A stretch of DNA of 64,000 nt from Actibacterium naphthalenivorans (GCF_014196965.1 NZ_JACIEQ010000004.1:124001-188000); one strand, 5' to 3'; positions 51,139 through 59,964 are shown, counted from the stretch's first letter. Program-made: numbers and translations. Notes: generated from the letters alone by a model not told the origin.

Positions 51139-51963
51139 ATGCTGCTGAGCGTCGAGAGCGTCACGAAGACATTCGGGCGAAACAACGCGGTGGAAAACGC
51201 AAGTTTCGCCGTCGAAAAATCCGCGATGATCGGCATCATCGGGCGCTCGGGCGCCGGGAAATCCACTTTTCTGCGGATGATGAACCGCCTGACCGACGCC
51301 ACATCGGGTGCGATCAAGTTCGATGGGCGGAACATCCTTCCGCTGCAGGGCGCGCAGAAGCGCGCTTGGCAATCCGAATGTGCGATGATCTTTCAGCAGT
51401 TCAACCTGGTGCCGCGCATGGATGTGGTGTCCAACGTGCTGCATGGCACGTTGAACCGCCGCTCGACCCTGGCCACCATGTTCAACCTGTTCCCGCAATC
51501 CGACATTCACCGCGCCATCGACATTCTGGATCGGCTCGGCATCGCCGAACAGGCCCCCAAGCGGGCCGAGGCGCTTTCGGGCGGCCAGCAGCAGCGGGTG
51601 GCGATCGCCCGCGCGCTGATGCAGGACCCCAAGATCATCCTGGCCGACGAACCGATCGCCAGCCTCGATCCGATGAATGCCCAGGTGGTGATGGACGCGC
51701 TGCGCCGCATTCACGAAGAAGACGGCCGCATGGTCATCGCCAATCTTCACACGCTTGATACCGCCCGGCGCTATTGTGACCGCGTGATCGGCATGCGCGA
51801 CGGGCGCATCGTGTTCGACGGCACGCCCGAACAGCTGACCACAGGCGTGGCGCGCGACATCTACGGCGCCGATGCCTCGTTCTCCGAGGCCGCGACCTCC
51901 ACCTCCATCGACGCGCTGAACGAAGACGCCCGCGCGATGATGGAGGCCAAAGAAGTTATCTGA
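51139..51963 (+). CDS. phnC: Phosphonate ABC transporter ATP-binding protein
   Basis: The 274-residue protein is an ABC ATPase of the PhnC type: Walker [12 protein letters not shown]-loop [14 protein letters not shown], signature [16 protein letters not shown], Walker [14 protein letters not shown] and H-loop NLHTLDTA. It energises phosphonate uptake with PhnD and two PhnE permeases downstream. It is the first gene of the phnCDEE transcription unit; phnD follows after 53 bases. Confidence 0.92.
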   Translation: MLLSVESVTKTFGRNNAVENASFAVEKSAMIGIIGRSGAGKSTFLRMMNRLTDATSGAIKFDGRNILPLQGAQKRAWQSECAMIFQQFNLVPRMDVVSNVLHGTLNRRSTLATMFNLFPQSDIHRAIDILDRLGIAEQAPKRAEALSGGQQQRVAIARALMQDPKIILADEPIASLDPMNAQVVMDALRRIHEEDGRMVIANLHTLDTARRYCDRVIGMRDGRIVFDGTPEQLTTGVARDIYGADASFSEAATSTSIDALNEDARAMMEAKEVI

Positions 51964-52016
51964 GTTTTCATCCGTCCGGCGCTCCTCGCCGGGCAAGTTC
52001 AACCTGGAGAGAAAAG

Positions 52017-52919
52017 ATGAAAAAACTGCTGGCCGCCCTCGTGGCAACCACTGCCCTGGCCGCCCCGGCCCTGGCCGAAGACATCACGGAATTCCGCATC
52101 GGAATTCTTGGCGGCGAAAACGCCCAGGACCGTCTGAACAGCCACGAGTGCCTGAAGAACTACACCGAGGAAACCCTCGGCGTTCCGGTCAAGCTCTTCG
52201 CCCCGGCCGACTATAACGGCGTGATCCAGGGCCTGCTGGGCGGCACCATCGACATGGCCTGGCTGGGCGCGTCGGGCTACGCCGCGACCTATCTGAACGA
52301 TCCCGAAGCGGTCGAGCCGGTTCTGGTCAAGATCAACCTGGATGGCTCCTACGGCTATCACTCGATCGGTTTCGCCCGCAAGGACAGCGGCATCACCTCT
52401 CTGGCCGACATGAAGGGCAAGAGCTTCGGCTTCGGTGATCCGAACTCCACCTCCGGCTACCTGATCCCGTCGATCGAGATCCCGATGGAAACCAGCGCCT
52501 CGATGGAATCCGGCGACTATTTCGGCGAAGTGAAATTCACCGGTGGCCATGAGCAGACCATCGTTGCCGTGAACAACGGCGACGTGAACGCCGGCGTGAC
52601 CTGGGCCGACGGCCAGGGCAACTGGGAAGACGGCTTCAACTCGGGCGCGCTGCGCAAGGCGGTTGACGCCGGCCTGATCGACATGAACGATCTGGTCGAA
52701 ATCTGGCGCTCCAAGCCGATCCCGGAAGGCCCGATCGTGCTGCGCAAGGCGCTGCCCGAAGATGTGAAGGCCAAGATGGTCGCCCTGGTCGACGGCATGT
52801 ATGACGCCGACAAAGAGTGCACCTACAACATCTCCGCCGGTGAATCGCTGGGCTTCGACCCGATCACCCACGAGGCCTATCTGTCGATCATCGAGGCCCG
52901 CAAGGCCAAATCCAACTAA
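52017..52919 (+). CDS. phnD: Phosphonate-binding periplasmic protein
   Basis: The 300-residue protein has a Sec signal peptide (MKKLLAALVATTALAAPALA, cleavage after residue 20) and a PhnD-type binding domain: FRIGILGGENAQDRL, VKLFAPADYNGVIQGLLGGTIDMAWLGASGYA, SFGFGDPNSTSGYLIPS and AGVTWADGQGNW. It captures phosphonates in the periplasm. GGAGAGAAAAG precedes the start. A strong hairpin follows the stop. Confidence 0.92.
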   Translation: MKKLLAALVATTALAAPALAEDITEFRIGILGGENAQDRLNSHECLKNYTEETLGVPVKLFAPADYNGVIQGLLGGTIDMAWLGASGYAATYLNDPEAVEPVLVKINLDGSYGYHSIGFARKDSGITSLADMKGKSFGFGDPNSTSGYLIPSIEIPMETSASMESGDYFGEVKFTGGHEQTIVAVNNGDVNAGVTWADGQGNWEDGFNSGALRKAVDAGLIDMNDLVEIWRSKPIPEGPIVLRKALPEDVKAKMVALVDGMYDADKECTYNISAGESLGFDPITHEAYLSIIEARKAKSN

Positions 52920-52934
52920 GCACCGCTTAGAACC

Positions 52935-52967
52935 GGACGGGCCCCGCCACTTGCGCGGGGCCCGTCC
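52935..52967 (+). terminator. Intercistronic hairpin after phnD
   Basis: A perfect 13-bp stem (GGACGGGCCCCGC at 52935-52947, GCGGGGCCCGTCC at 52955-52967) closes a 7-base loop. It starts 16 bases after phnD and is followed by TTCGCATTC rather than a T-tract. Hairpins in this position commonly stabilise the binding-protein mRNA and reduce expression of the permease genes. Confidence 0.7.
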
Positions 52968-52990
52968 TTCGCATTCAAAGGCAGCATGAA

Positions 52991-53863
52991 ATGGCAGAGC
53001 TTTCGGCATCGACCGGCCCCGGCGTGATGGACACGCGCGCGCAATACATGGCGATGATCCGCCGCAAACGGATGTATGGCGGCCTGATGCTTTCGATTTT
53101 CACGCTGTTGATGGTGTCGGGCTTCATACTGGCCGACGAACGCAACGCCGGCGGGTTCTGGGACGGCATCCTGAACATCTTCGATTTCCCGTCCGAAGTG
53201 GTATCCGAGGCCTGGTCCAAGATCGACCTTCTGCCCGGCCATCTCGTGACCTTCTTCCCGGCGCTGGTCGAAACCATCAACATCGCCGCGGTCTCCAGCC
53301 TGCTGGGCGCGGCCGTCGGCATGGTCCTGTCGCTTCTGTCGACCCGCGGCCTGGCGCGGTTCCCGCGCCTGATCCCGCTGTTTCGCCGGATCATGGATAT
53401 CATGCGCGCCATCCCCGAGATCGTGATCGCGCTGGTACTGATCTTCATCCTCGGCGGCGGCCCTGTGCCCGCCATGATCGCCATCGCGTTTCATACCGCC
53501 GGCGCCCTGGGCAAGCTTTTCTCCGAGGTCAATGAAAACGCCGATCTCAAGCCCGTCGAGGGGCTGCAATCGGTCGGCGCCAGCTGGGCACAGCGCATGT
53601 GGCTCGGGGTGATCCCGCAGGTCGCGCCCAACTACCTCAGCTATGCGCTGCTGCGGTTCGAGATCAACATCCGCGCCTCCGCAATCCTAGGCTTCGTCGG
53701 CGCCGGCGGCATCGGCTATGAGCTGAAGAACGCGATGAGCTGGGGCCAGGGCAAGTTCGACGAGGCCGCGGCGATCTTCATCCTGCTGTTCCTGTCGATC
53801 GTTTTCTTCGATCAGCTCTCCAGCCACTTCCGCAACCGGCTGACAAGCGGAGGTCCTGCATGA
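52991..53863 (+). CDS. phnE: Phosphonate ABC transporter permease, first PhnE
   Basis: The 290-residue protein is a PhnE-type permease with about six membrane segments. The coupling region reads HTAGALGKLFSEVNENADLKPVEGLQSVGASWAQRMWLGVIPQVAPNYLSYALLRFEINIRASAILGFVGAGGIGYEL. It forms a heterodimer with the second PhnE, whose ATG overlaps its stop by four bases. Confidence 0.91.
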   Translation: MAELSASTGPGVMDTRAQYMAMIRRKRMYGGLMLSIFTLLMVSGFILADERNAGGFWDGILNIFDFPSEVVSEAWSKIDLLPGHLVTFFPALVETINIAAVSSLLGAAVGMVLSLLSTRGLARFPRLIPLFRRIMDIMRAIPEIVIALVLIFILGGGPVPAMIAIAFHTAGALGKLFSEVNENADLKPVEGLQSVGASWAQRMWLGVIPQVAPNYLSYALLRFEINIRASAILGFVGAGGIGYELKNAMSWGQGKFDEAAAIFILLFLSIVFFDQLSSHFRNRLTSGGPA

Positions 53864-55191
53864 ACACCATCGCGCTCAAGGCCGAGGCCGACCAGATATT
53901 CACCCGCAAGCGCCTGACGAATTTCGGCCTGCCGGCGGTGGTGCTGGCCTATCTGGCCTATATCTTCTTCGCCTTCGATATCCCCGGCCTGGCCGAACGC
54001 GCCCGGATGGACAATGCCCGCACTCTGGTCGCCGACAGCTACAGCTACAAAACCCACGTGACGCGCGACAACCGGTCCGGCGCGGTCACGGTGTCGATCG
54101 AGGGCGAGCGCAAGGGCAACTACCCCGAAGGGCAGACGCCCGCCTGGGTGACGGTGAACGACGGCACAACCCTGATCGATCTGGGCGACGGGCATCTGGT
54201 GAACTTCCACGCCGACGGCGGCATGGACTACACCATCCCCGACTTCGGGCTGATCACCGCCCGCCCGACCACCGGCGGGGTGGAAACCAACCTCGATCCC
54301 GCCGCGGTGCCCGACTGGATCAACCTGTCGAAGAACCGCCTTGCCATCACCACCGGGGCAGGGCGCGTCAGCGTCACCCGCAACCGGACCGAGGTCTTCC
54401 GCTACTTCCCGGGTTGGGAGCTCTTCTTCTTCACCCTCGACAGCCCGTTCCACGGCCGCTCGCCACTCGATCTGGCCGGGCTCGCCCTGTCGTCCGACCG
54501 GGTAGAGCCCGCCCGTTCCAACCTCTCCGCGATCGTCGATGATTTCTGGAACAATGCCATGTGGCGTCACGGCGATGTCGCCTGGGCCCTGTTCGAAACC
54601 ATCCTGATGGCCTTCCTCGGCACGATGGGGGCGGCGATGGTTGCGCTGCCGATGGCCTTCATGGCGGCAAAGAACTTCACCCCGGTGCTGACCGTGCGTT
54701 TCGGCATCCGCCGGCTGTTCGACTTCGTGCGCGGGGTCGACGGGCTGATCTGGACGATCATCCTCTCCCGTGCCTTCGGCCCCGGCCCGATGACGGGGGC
54801 GCTGGCGATCCTGGTCACCGATACCGGCAGCTTCGGCAAGATGTTCTCCGAGGCGCTGGAAAACGTCGACGGCAAACAGATCGAGGGCGTGCAATCCACC
54901 GGGGCCAAACCGCTGCAACGCTACCGCTTCGGGGTGATCCCGCAAATCACCCCGGTGCTGCTCAGCCAGGTGCTCTACTATCTGGAATCCAACACCCGCA
55001 GCGCGACCATCATCGGTGCGATCACCGGCGGCGGCATCGGCCTGCTGCTGACACAGGCGATCATCACCCAGAAAGACTGGGAAGAGGTCACCTATTACAT
55101 CGTGCTTGTCATCCTCATGGTGATGATGATGGATTGGCTGTCCGGGCTGCTGCGCCGCCGCCTGATCCGCGGCGATGAAAGCGGCCACTGA
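53860..55191 (+). CDS. phnE: Phosphonate ABC transporter permease, second PhnE with large extracytoplasmic insertion
   Basis: The 443-residue protein has one N-terminal membrane segment (about 22-42), then about 190 residues predicted to lie outside the membrane. From residue 241 a standard PhnE core follows (WALFETILMAFLGTMGAAMVALPMAFMAAKN, DTGSFGKMFSEALENVDGKQIEGVQSTGAKPLQRYRFGVIPQITPVLLSQVLYYLESNTRSATIIGAITGGGIG). The usual PhnE length is about 260-300. The insert contains two repeated beta-rich stretches and DGTTLIDLGDGHLVNFHADGG. Such long second permeases occur in marine and soil alphaproteobacteria. The insert may contact the binding protein (inference). Confidence 0.9.
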   Translation: MNTIALKAEADQIFTRKRLTNFGLPAVVLAYLAYIFFAFDIPGLAERARMDNARTLVADSYSYKTHVTRDNRSGAVTVSIEGERKGNYPEGQTPAWVTVNDGTTLIDLGDGHLVNFHADGGMDYTIPDFGLITARPTTGGVETNLDPAAVPDWINLSKNRLAITTGAGRVSVTRNRTEVFRYFPGWELFFFTLDSPFHGRSPLDLAGLALSSDRVEPARSNLSAIVDDFWNNAMWRHGDVAWALFETILMAFLGTMGAAMVALPMAFMAAKNFTPVLTVRFGIRRLFDFVRGVDGLIWTIILSRAFGPGPMTGALAILVTDTGSFGKMFSEALENVDGKQIEGVQSTGAKPLQRYRFGVIPQITPVLLSQVLYYLESNTRSATIIGAITGGGIGLLLTQAIITQKDWEEVTYYIVLVILMVMMMDWLSGLLRRRLIRGDESGH

Positions 55192-55260
55192 TCCGCCTCA
55201 TCTTTCCGGAAATATCCCCGCCGGAGGCAAGAAAGTCTCCGGCGCCACGAAAGCCACGCC

Positions 55261-55878
55261 ATGCCCCGCCTGAATGAACATACGCCCTATCTTCACCCCG
55301 ATTGCGACGTGGTCGACAGCACCTTCGGAAAATTCGTCGAAATCGGCCGCGGCTCGCGCGTGGCCCGCTCGGAGTTCGGCGATTACTCCTATTGCGACCG
55401 CTACGCCGACATCGCCAATACGACGATCGGCAAATTCGCCAATATCGCCAGCTTCACCCGCATCGGCCCGACCGACCACCCGATGCACCGCGCCTCGCTG
55501 CATCATTTCCTCTACCGATCCGCCGACTACTGGGACGATGCCGAAGCCGATGCCGCGTTCTTCGATCACCGGCGTTCGCGCCGCGCGGAGATCGGCCATG
55601 ACACCTGGATCGGGCATGGCGCGATCATCCGCCCCGAGGTAACCATCGGCCATGGCGCCGTTGTCGCCGCCGGGGCGGTGGTGACAAAGGATGTCGCGCC
55701 TTACATGATCGTCGCCGGCCTCCCGGCCACGCCGCTGCGCGAACGATTTCCCGGCCCGGTCGCGGACCGGCTGATGGCGCTGGCCTGGTGGGATTGGTCG
55801 CATGACCGGCTGCGCGCCGCGCTGCATGATTTCCGCAGCCTCGCGATAGAGGCGTTCCTCGAGAGATATGGCGGCTGA
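55261..55878 (+). CDS. Phosphonate-linked hexapeptide-repeat acyltransferase
   Basis: The 205-residue protein is a left-handed beta-helix acetyltransferase, related to chloramphenicol/virginiamycin acetyltransferases and to the phn-associated transferase family. Hexapeptide repeats run from GKFVEIGRGSRVARSEFGDYSYCDRYADIANTTIGKFANIA, with a second block IGHDTWIGHGAIIRPEVTIGHGAVVAAGAVVTKDVAPYMIVAGLPATPLRERF. It probably acetylates an aminophosphonate or a phosphonate intermediate before C-P cleavage. It lies 69 bases after the permease gene. Confidence 0.82.
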   Translation: MPRLNEHTPYLHPDCDVVDSTFGKFVEIGRGSRVARSEFGDYSYCDRYADIANTTIGKFANIASFTRIGPTDHPMHRASLHHFLYRSADYWDDAEADAAFFDHRRSRRAEIGHDTWIGHGAIIRPEVTIGHGAVVAAGAVVTKDVAPYMIVAGLPATPLRERFPGPVADRLMALAWWDWSHDRLRAALHDFRSLAIEAFLERYGG

Positions 55879-55890
55879 GGCGCGGAAAAA

Positions 55891-55913
55891 GGGGGCGGTC
55901 ATCGACCACCCCC
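55891..55913 (+). terminator. Hairpin after the hexapeptide transferase gene
   Basis: GGGGG, a mismatch, and GGTC pair with GACC, a mismatch and CCCCC across ATC, 13 bases after the gene's stop. No T-tract follows on the plus strand; an A-tract precedes it. It is a likely but weak transcript end for phnCDEE plus transferase. Confidence 0.4.
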
Positions 55914-55973
55914 GGCACTGATGAAAAGGATTTGTGATGAAATCCGCGCTGCCGCCCGCAGCGGCATATTCAT

Positions 55974-56018
55974 TTACACCCCAAAACTGCGCCCGCGATG
56001 TAACGCCCGCTTGAAACT
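55974..56018. repeat. First copy of a 45-base element flanking gdpd
   Basis: TTACA at 55974-55978 is followed, 19 bases later, by ATGTAACGCCCG then TGAA (55998-56018). The same arrangement with identical spacing occurs at 57390-57434 on the other side of the gdpd gene; the 21-base 3' parts match at 18 positions. It lies in the gap between the transferase and gdpd 3' ends, where no promoter is needed for an annotated gene. Confidence 0.5.
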
Positions 56019-56065
56019 CCGGCGAAGGTTTTCTGTCGCGGCGCAGGGCCCGCGCCAAACGAAAA

Positions 56066-56087
56066 CGGGCGGCCCCGGGGCCGCCCG
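56066..56087 (-). terminator. Rho-independent terminator of gdpd
   Basis: A 22-base perfect palindrome starting CGGGCGGCCCC and centred at 56076/56077 is followed on the minus strand by TTTTCGTTT. It begins 27 bases beyond the gdpd stop codon and should end that transcript. Confidence 0.75.
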
Positions 56088-56113
56088 CCGAAAATCCGCG
56101 CCGGTGGCGGGGA

Positions 56114-57343
56114 TCAGTTCAGGCCCATGCAGCTTGCATAATAGCTGACGGTCGCCGGCCAGTCGCTGAACACGCCCTCGACACCCACGTCCTGCGCCAG
56201 CACGTCGAGAATTTCGAAGTAATCCGCATCATTGTCGACGGTATCGGCCACCGACTGGAAGTACCAGCCGCCGCCGGTGCCCAGCGGGCCAGAGCGTTCC
56301 AGTGTCCAGGTGATGATCTTCAGGCCGGCCGCCTTGGCCTGCGTGGCATAGGGCGAGGGCACCATCTTGCCGTCTTCCAGGGTCACGAGCATCCACATCG
56401 GCGGCGCGATGTATTTCACGCCCATATCCGCCAGGTCCTGCATCGAGGGCTGAAAGGTTTCGGGCTTCTGCGGGTCGAGCAGGCCGCCGTCACCTTCCAC
56501 GGCTTCATAACGGTCATCCAGATAAACCGCCTGCGCGCCGAACTGGGGCTCGTGCTCGATCCAGTACAGGATGTCCTGCAGGTTGAAGCTCTGGGCCCAG
56601 ACGTCAGAGGCCGGAACGCCGGCGGCCTTGTATTCGTCGATCATCTTCTGGGCATAGTCGGCCTGTGTGAAGCCGTCATAGGGCATCTCGACCGAGGCGG
56701 ATTTCAGCTCGGGGGTGAACTTCACGCCCAGATCCTTGAACAGCGCGATCGATTCGGCGTGGGTCATGACGGTGCCACCCTGAACCGCGTAAAGATCGGT
56801 GCGCCAGGGGGCGGTGGCGTTCATGTATTCCTCGGCCGTGGTCGCGGCCTTGTTGCCCGCATCCATCTTGCCGCTCAGGCTCTGGAACTCGGCCAGCGTC
56901 AGGTCGGAGGCGCGGCATTCCACCGTGGCGCTGTCGTCGCCCGCGGCGGGGGTAAAGGGGGTGGTGCATTTCTCGGCCAGATCCGTGGCCAGGATGTTGG
57001 TGGTGGTGTGCAGGTCGTTCTGCGCGTGGCGGCAGACCAGCTCCTTGTCGGCGGTGAAGGTCACGTCGCATTCGACGATGCCGGCGCCCATCCGCGCGGC
57101 GGCGCGATAGCTTTCCTTTGTATGTTCGGGGAACATCATCGCGGCGCCGCGGTGGCCGATGGAAAACAGGGTGCGCTTGACCGGCGCATCGGCGCAGGCG
57201 GCAAGCTTGTCCTTCAGCGCGCCGTCTTCCATGCGGTCGATCAGGTAATAGGGGCGGGGGCCGACCTCGACCTCGGCGGCGCCGGCGGCAGTGGCGCCGA
57301 AAGCGGCGAGAATGGCGATCAGACTGGAGCTTTTGGAAAGCAT
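56114..57343 (-). CDS. Secreted glycerophosphodiester phosphodiesterase
   Basis: The 409-residue protein has a signal peptide ([22 protein letters not shown]) and a GDPD TIM barrel: [57 protein letters not shown], with HR, ExD and H metal/catalytic residues. An insert of about 60 residues with paired cysteines ([15 protein letters not shown]) follows the H motif. It releases glycerol-3-phosphate from glycerophosphodiesters in the periplasm, a common PhoB-regulated function. It is flanked by the two copies of a 45-base element, one in its promoter region. Confidence 0.88.
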   Translation of the reverse strand: MLSKSSSLIAILAAFGATAAGAAEVEVGPRPYYLIDRMEDGALKDKLAACADAPVKRTLFSIGHRGAAMMFPEHTKESYRAAARMGAGIVECDVTFTADKELVCRHAQNDLHTTTNILATDLAEKCTTPFTPAAGDDSATVECRASDLTLAEFQSLSGKMDAGNKAATTAEEYMNATAPWRTDLYAVQGGTVMTHAESIALFKDLGVKFTPELKSASVEMPYDGFTQADYAQKMIDEYKAAGVPASDVWAQSFNLQDILYWIEHEPQFGAQAVYLDDRYEAVEGDGGLLDPQKPETFQPSMQDLADMGVKYIAPPMWMLVTLEDGKMVPSPYATQAKAAGLKIITWTLERSGPLGTGGGWYFQSVADTVDNDADYFEILDVLAQDVGVEGVFSDWPATVSYYASCMGLN

Positions 57344-57389
57344 GATGTTCCCTCGGGTGGTTGATGAAGACCCGGAACCATTGACGAAA

Positions 57390-57434
57390 TTACATGACGA
57401 GTTGTTGACCCGCATGTAACGCCCGTCTGAAGCT
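57390..57434 (-). promoter_or_regulatory. Candidate four-half-site PhoB box before gdpd (second copy of the 45-base element)
   Basis: Read on the minus strand toward gdpd, related half-sites GCTTCAG, GCGTTAC, GGGTCAA and TCGTCAT recur every 11 bases (starting at about 57433, 57422, 57411 and 57400). The core GTCA/TTCA/GTTA sits at the same position in each. This matches PhoB-box geometry and uses the same half-sites as the phnC upstream block. It is 47 bases upstream of the gdpd start and abuts the phnM stop. Confidence 0.5.
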
Positions 57435-57435
57435 T

Positions 57436-58617
57436 TTATTCCGCTGCCATGTTCAGCGCGGTGATGCGCCCGGAAAAGCGGTGCGCGGCCTCGCCCGACA
57501 GAAAGCTGAGCCTGCCGCCGGCGATTGTCATCTCGATCCGGCGGGTCTGTCGGTTGATCACGCACAGATCGGCGCGCTTGCCGAAATCGAGCCGCCCGCG
57601 ATCGGGCAGCCGCAGGATTTCCGCCGGTTTCTGCGAGATCATCGCCCAGGCGGCGGGCAGCCCCATCACCCCTTCATCGACCAGCCGCCACGCGGCGCCG
57701 GCCAGCGCGGGGTAGTAGTAATCGGATACCAGCGCATCGCACAGGCCCTGATGGATCAGGTCCATCGCCGCGATATTCCCCGATTGCGATCCGCCGCGCA
57801 TCACGTTGGGCGCGCCCATCAACACCGGGTCGTTCATCGCCTTGGCCGCCGCCGCAGCCTTGCGCGAGGTCGGGAATTCGGCGATGCGGGCGCCGATCAT
57901 CGAATAACGCTCGCGGGTTTCACCGTCCGGATCGTCATGCGAGCCATAAAGCACGCCCATCTCGTCAAAGGCTTCGGCCAGGCTGCACAGATGGCGCGGC
58001 ACTTCGCGGGCGCGGGCCAGCGCGCCGTTGACCAGGGTCATGTGCTCATCCGGGGTGCGCCCGGCCTGACGGGCCCAGTGATAGATCACCTCGGGCCGTT
58101 CGCGGGCATGATCGACCGCTTCTTCCAGATGGTTGTTGAACACCACATAGTCGATGCCGTGCCGCCGGATCGCCGCCAGCAGGCGCGGGCCGCTGTCGAC
58201 CAGATGGGTTTCGCAGCGCACCTGAAGGCGCAGATCGGTCAGGGCGTGGTTGCGATAGGCGCTCAGCGCGGCCATGATCTCTTCGGCGCGCTCGGGGCCG
58301 CGATGGCCGCCTTCCCAGGACCAGCTTTGCGCCAGCCACGCGGTTGTCACGCCATTGGCGGCGGCGTCACGGTCGGTACTGGCCAGCCCGGTCGGCAAGT
58401 CGAACGGGGCCGAGGGGCGCGGCGCGATGTGGCGCTCGAACGCGTCGCCATGCAGGTCGATGATGCCGGGCAGGATCAGGTATCCCGAAAGATCCACCTC
58501 GGGCAGGGGGCCTTTCGTGATCCGACCATCCGCGATCGCGAGCGAGCGCTGCTGCAACTCGCCGTCACGAAGGATGGTTGCGCCGGTAAAGCGCAAGGGA
58601 TGAAGAACCTGCGGCAT
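57436..58617 (-). CDS. phnM: Alpha-D-ribose 1-methylphosphonate 5-triphosphate diphosphatase
   Basis: The 393-residue protein is a PhnM-type amidohydrolase: [30 protein letters not shown] with HxD in place of the usual Hx[36 protein letters not shown], and [34 protein letters not shown]. It removes pyrophosphate from the C-P lyase intermediate. I chose the ATG at 58617; a TTG at 58632 is possible. It lies 81 bases downstream of phnF on the same strand. Confidence 0.91.
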   Translation of the reverse strand: MPQVLHPLRFTGATILRDGELQQRSLAIADGRITKGPLPEVDLSGYLILPGIIDLHGDAFERHIAPRPSAPFDLPTGLASTDRDAAANGVTTAWLAQSWSWEGGHRGPERAEEIMAALSAYRNHALTDLRLQVRCETHLVDSGPRLLAAIRRHGIDYVVFNNHLEEAVDHARERPEVIYHWARQAGRTPDEHMTLVNGALARAREVPRHLCSLAEAFDEMGVLYGSHDDPDGETRERYSMIGARIAEFPTSRKAAAAAKAMNDPVLMGAPNVMRGGSQSGNIAAMDLIHQGLCDALVSDYYYPALAGAAWRLVDEGVMGLPAAWAMISQKPAEILRLPDRGRLDFGKRADLCVINRQTRRIEMTIAGGRLSFLSGEAAHRFSGRITALNMAAE

Positions 58618-58698
58618 AAGTCTGCTCGTCAATTGGGTTTTGCCTGTGGATAACCCGAATCTGTATCGCGGATGTGACAGGAAACAGCGGTATTCCGA

Positions 58699-59409
58699 CT
58701 ATTCGGGGGTGATCGTCAGGCTGATCCGGTCGCCGGCGAACCAGGTGTGGCCATATTCCACTGGTTGATCATGCTCATCCACGTTCACGTTTATGGTGCG
58801 GAGAATCGGCGCGCCCTCGGAAATCCGCAGGTGCAGGGCCTGTGTGGCCGTGGCCAGTTTGGCGGTCAGCCGGGTCGAGGCGCGGGTGTAATCGGCCAGC
58901 CCTTCGCGGGCCAGCGCCGCCGTGACCGAATGGGTTTCTTCCAGCGCCGACAGCAGGCCGGGAAAGCGGGCGGCGGGAAACACGCTGCGCGACAGGGCCA
59001 AGGGCGCGCCATCGGCAAGCGAGATGCCTTCGTACACATGCACCTCGCTGTTTTCCGGCAGGTTCAGCGCCTCTGCCTCGCGGCTGTCGGCCAGGCGCGT
59101 TTCCAGGCGAAGGATCTGTTTTTCAGGGGTTTGCCCGGCCGCCTTCAGGTTCTGGTGGAACCGCACCCGCCGGCCGATCGGGTAATCTGTGGGCTTGGCC
59201 GCCACGAACACGCCGGCGCCGCGGCGGGCGTGTATCATCCCGCGCTCGCCCATGTCGGCCAGTGCCCGGCGCACCGTGTGCCGGTTGACGCCGAACCGCT
59301 GGGCCAGCTCCGCCTCGGAAGGCAGCTTGTCACCGGGGCGATAGTGGCCTTCGCCGATTTCCGTGGTCAGCGACGCGGCGATGGATTTCCAGATCGGGGT
59401 GCGGGCCAT
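58699..59409 (-). CDS. phnF: PhnF, GntR/HutC-family regulator of C-P lyase genes
   Basis: The 236-residue protein has an N-terminal winged helix (PIWKSIAASLTTEIGEGHYRPGDKLPSEAELAQRFGVNRHTVRRALADMGERGMIHARRGAGVFV) and a C-terminal UTRA ligand domain. It is divergent from phnG with 105 bases between the start codons, the usual arrangement for the local repressor PhnF. Its own Shine-Dalgarno (GGTGA) overlaps a CTGTCAC half-site on the other strand. Confidence 0.9.
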   Translation of the reverse strand: MARTPIWKSIAASLTTEIGEGHYRPGDKLPSEAELAQRFGVNRHTVRRALADMGERGMIHARRGAGVFVAAKPTDYPIGRRVRFHQNLKAAGQTPEKQILRLETRLADSREAEALNLPENSEVHVYEGISLADGAPLALSRSVFPAARFPGLLSALEETHSVTAALAREGLADYTRASTRLTAKLATATQALHLRISEGAPILRTINVNVDEHDQPVEYGHTWFAGDRISLTITPE

Positions 59410-59410
59410 T

Positions 59411-59428
59411 CTGTCACCAAATATTCAT
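59411..59428 (+). promoter_or_regulatory. Candidate PhoB half-site pair before phnG
   Basis: CTGTCAC at 59411-59417, CAAA, and TATTCAT at 59422-59428 have the classic 7-4-7 PhoB-box layout oriented toward phnG. The first half-site coincides with the complement of the phnF ribosome-binding site, so the match could be partly accidental. Confidence 0.35.
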
Positions 59429-59468
59429 ATGACTTTGCTTGCGCGACTCGATCGTCGTGCGTAATAAC

Positions 59469-59512
59469 TTGTCTAGTTGTATAGAAATATAGACAAATCG
59501 GCAAGCTGTCTA
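59469..59512. promoter_or_regulatory. PhnF operator candidate overlapping the phnG start
   Basis: TTGTCTA (59469-59475) and TAGACAA (59490-59496) form a perfect inverted repeat around 14 AT-rich bases. A direct half-copy TTGTATA lies inside, and a further TGTCTA (59507-59512) sits two bases before the phnG ATG. HutC-family regulators bind such short GTCTA/TAGAC pairs. No Shine-Dalgarno precedes phnG, so its transcript may be leaderless with the operator at the transcription start. Confidence 0.55.
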
Positions 59513-59514
59513 AC

Positions 59515-59961
59515 ATGAAAAAAATCGACACACGGCAAGGCTGGATGGGCCTTTTGGCGAAGGCCCCGGCAGAGGCGGTCGGGCGGTACTGGGCGGCGCT
59601 GGGGATGGCGCCCGCCTTTACCTGGCTGCGCACGCCCGAGATCGGCGGCGTGATGGTGCGCGGCCGCATGGGCGGCACCGGCGCGCCCTTCAACATGGGC
59701 GAGATGACGGTGACCCGCTGCGCGCTGCGGCTGGAGCAGGGCGGGGCCATCGGCCATGCCTATGTGCAGGGGCGCGACAAGGCCAAGGCCGAGCAGGCGG
59801 CGCTGCTGGACGCGCTGATGCAGACAGGTGACGCCGACAGCGTGCGCGTGGGGGTGCTGGAGCCTTTGGCGGCGGAGATGGAGGCCGTGGCCGCGACCCG
59901 CGCCGCCAAGGCCGCCGCCACCAAGGTTGATTTCTTCACAATGGTCCGCGGAGAGGATTGA
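59515..59961 (+). CDS. phnG: C-P lyase subunit PhnG
   Basis: The 148-residue protein matches PhnG: RQGWMGLLAKAPAEAV at the N-terminus, FTWLRTPEIGGVMVRGRMGGTGAPFNMGEMTVTRCALRL, and GHAYVQGRDKAKAEQAALLDALMQ. It is part of the PhnGHIJ core complex. The initiating ATG lies two bases after a candidate operator half-site. phnH follows after three bases. Confidence 0.92.
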   Translation: MKKIDTRQGWMGLLAKAPAEAVGRYWAALGMAPAFTWLRTPEIGGVMVRGRMGGTGAPFNMGEMTVTRCALRLEQGGAIGHAYVQGRDKAKAEQAALLDALMQTGDADSVRVGVLEPLAAEMEAVAATRAAKAAATKVDFFTMVRGED

Positions 59962-59964
59962 GCG

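Noticed and set aside
55921-56148. Plus-strand 75-codon ORF in the gap before gdpd
   Set aside because: It is Arg-rich, runs through the gdpd terminator palindrome and overlaps the gdpd 3' end; it has no good ribosome-binding site.
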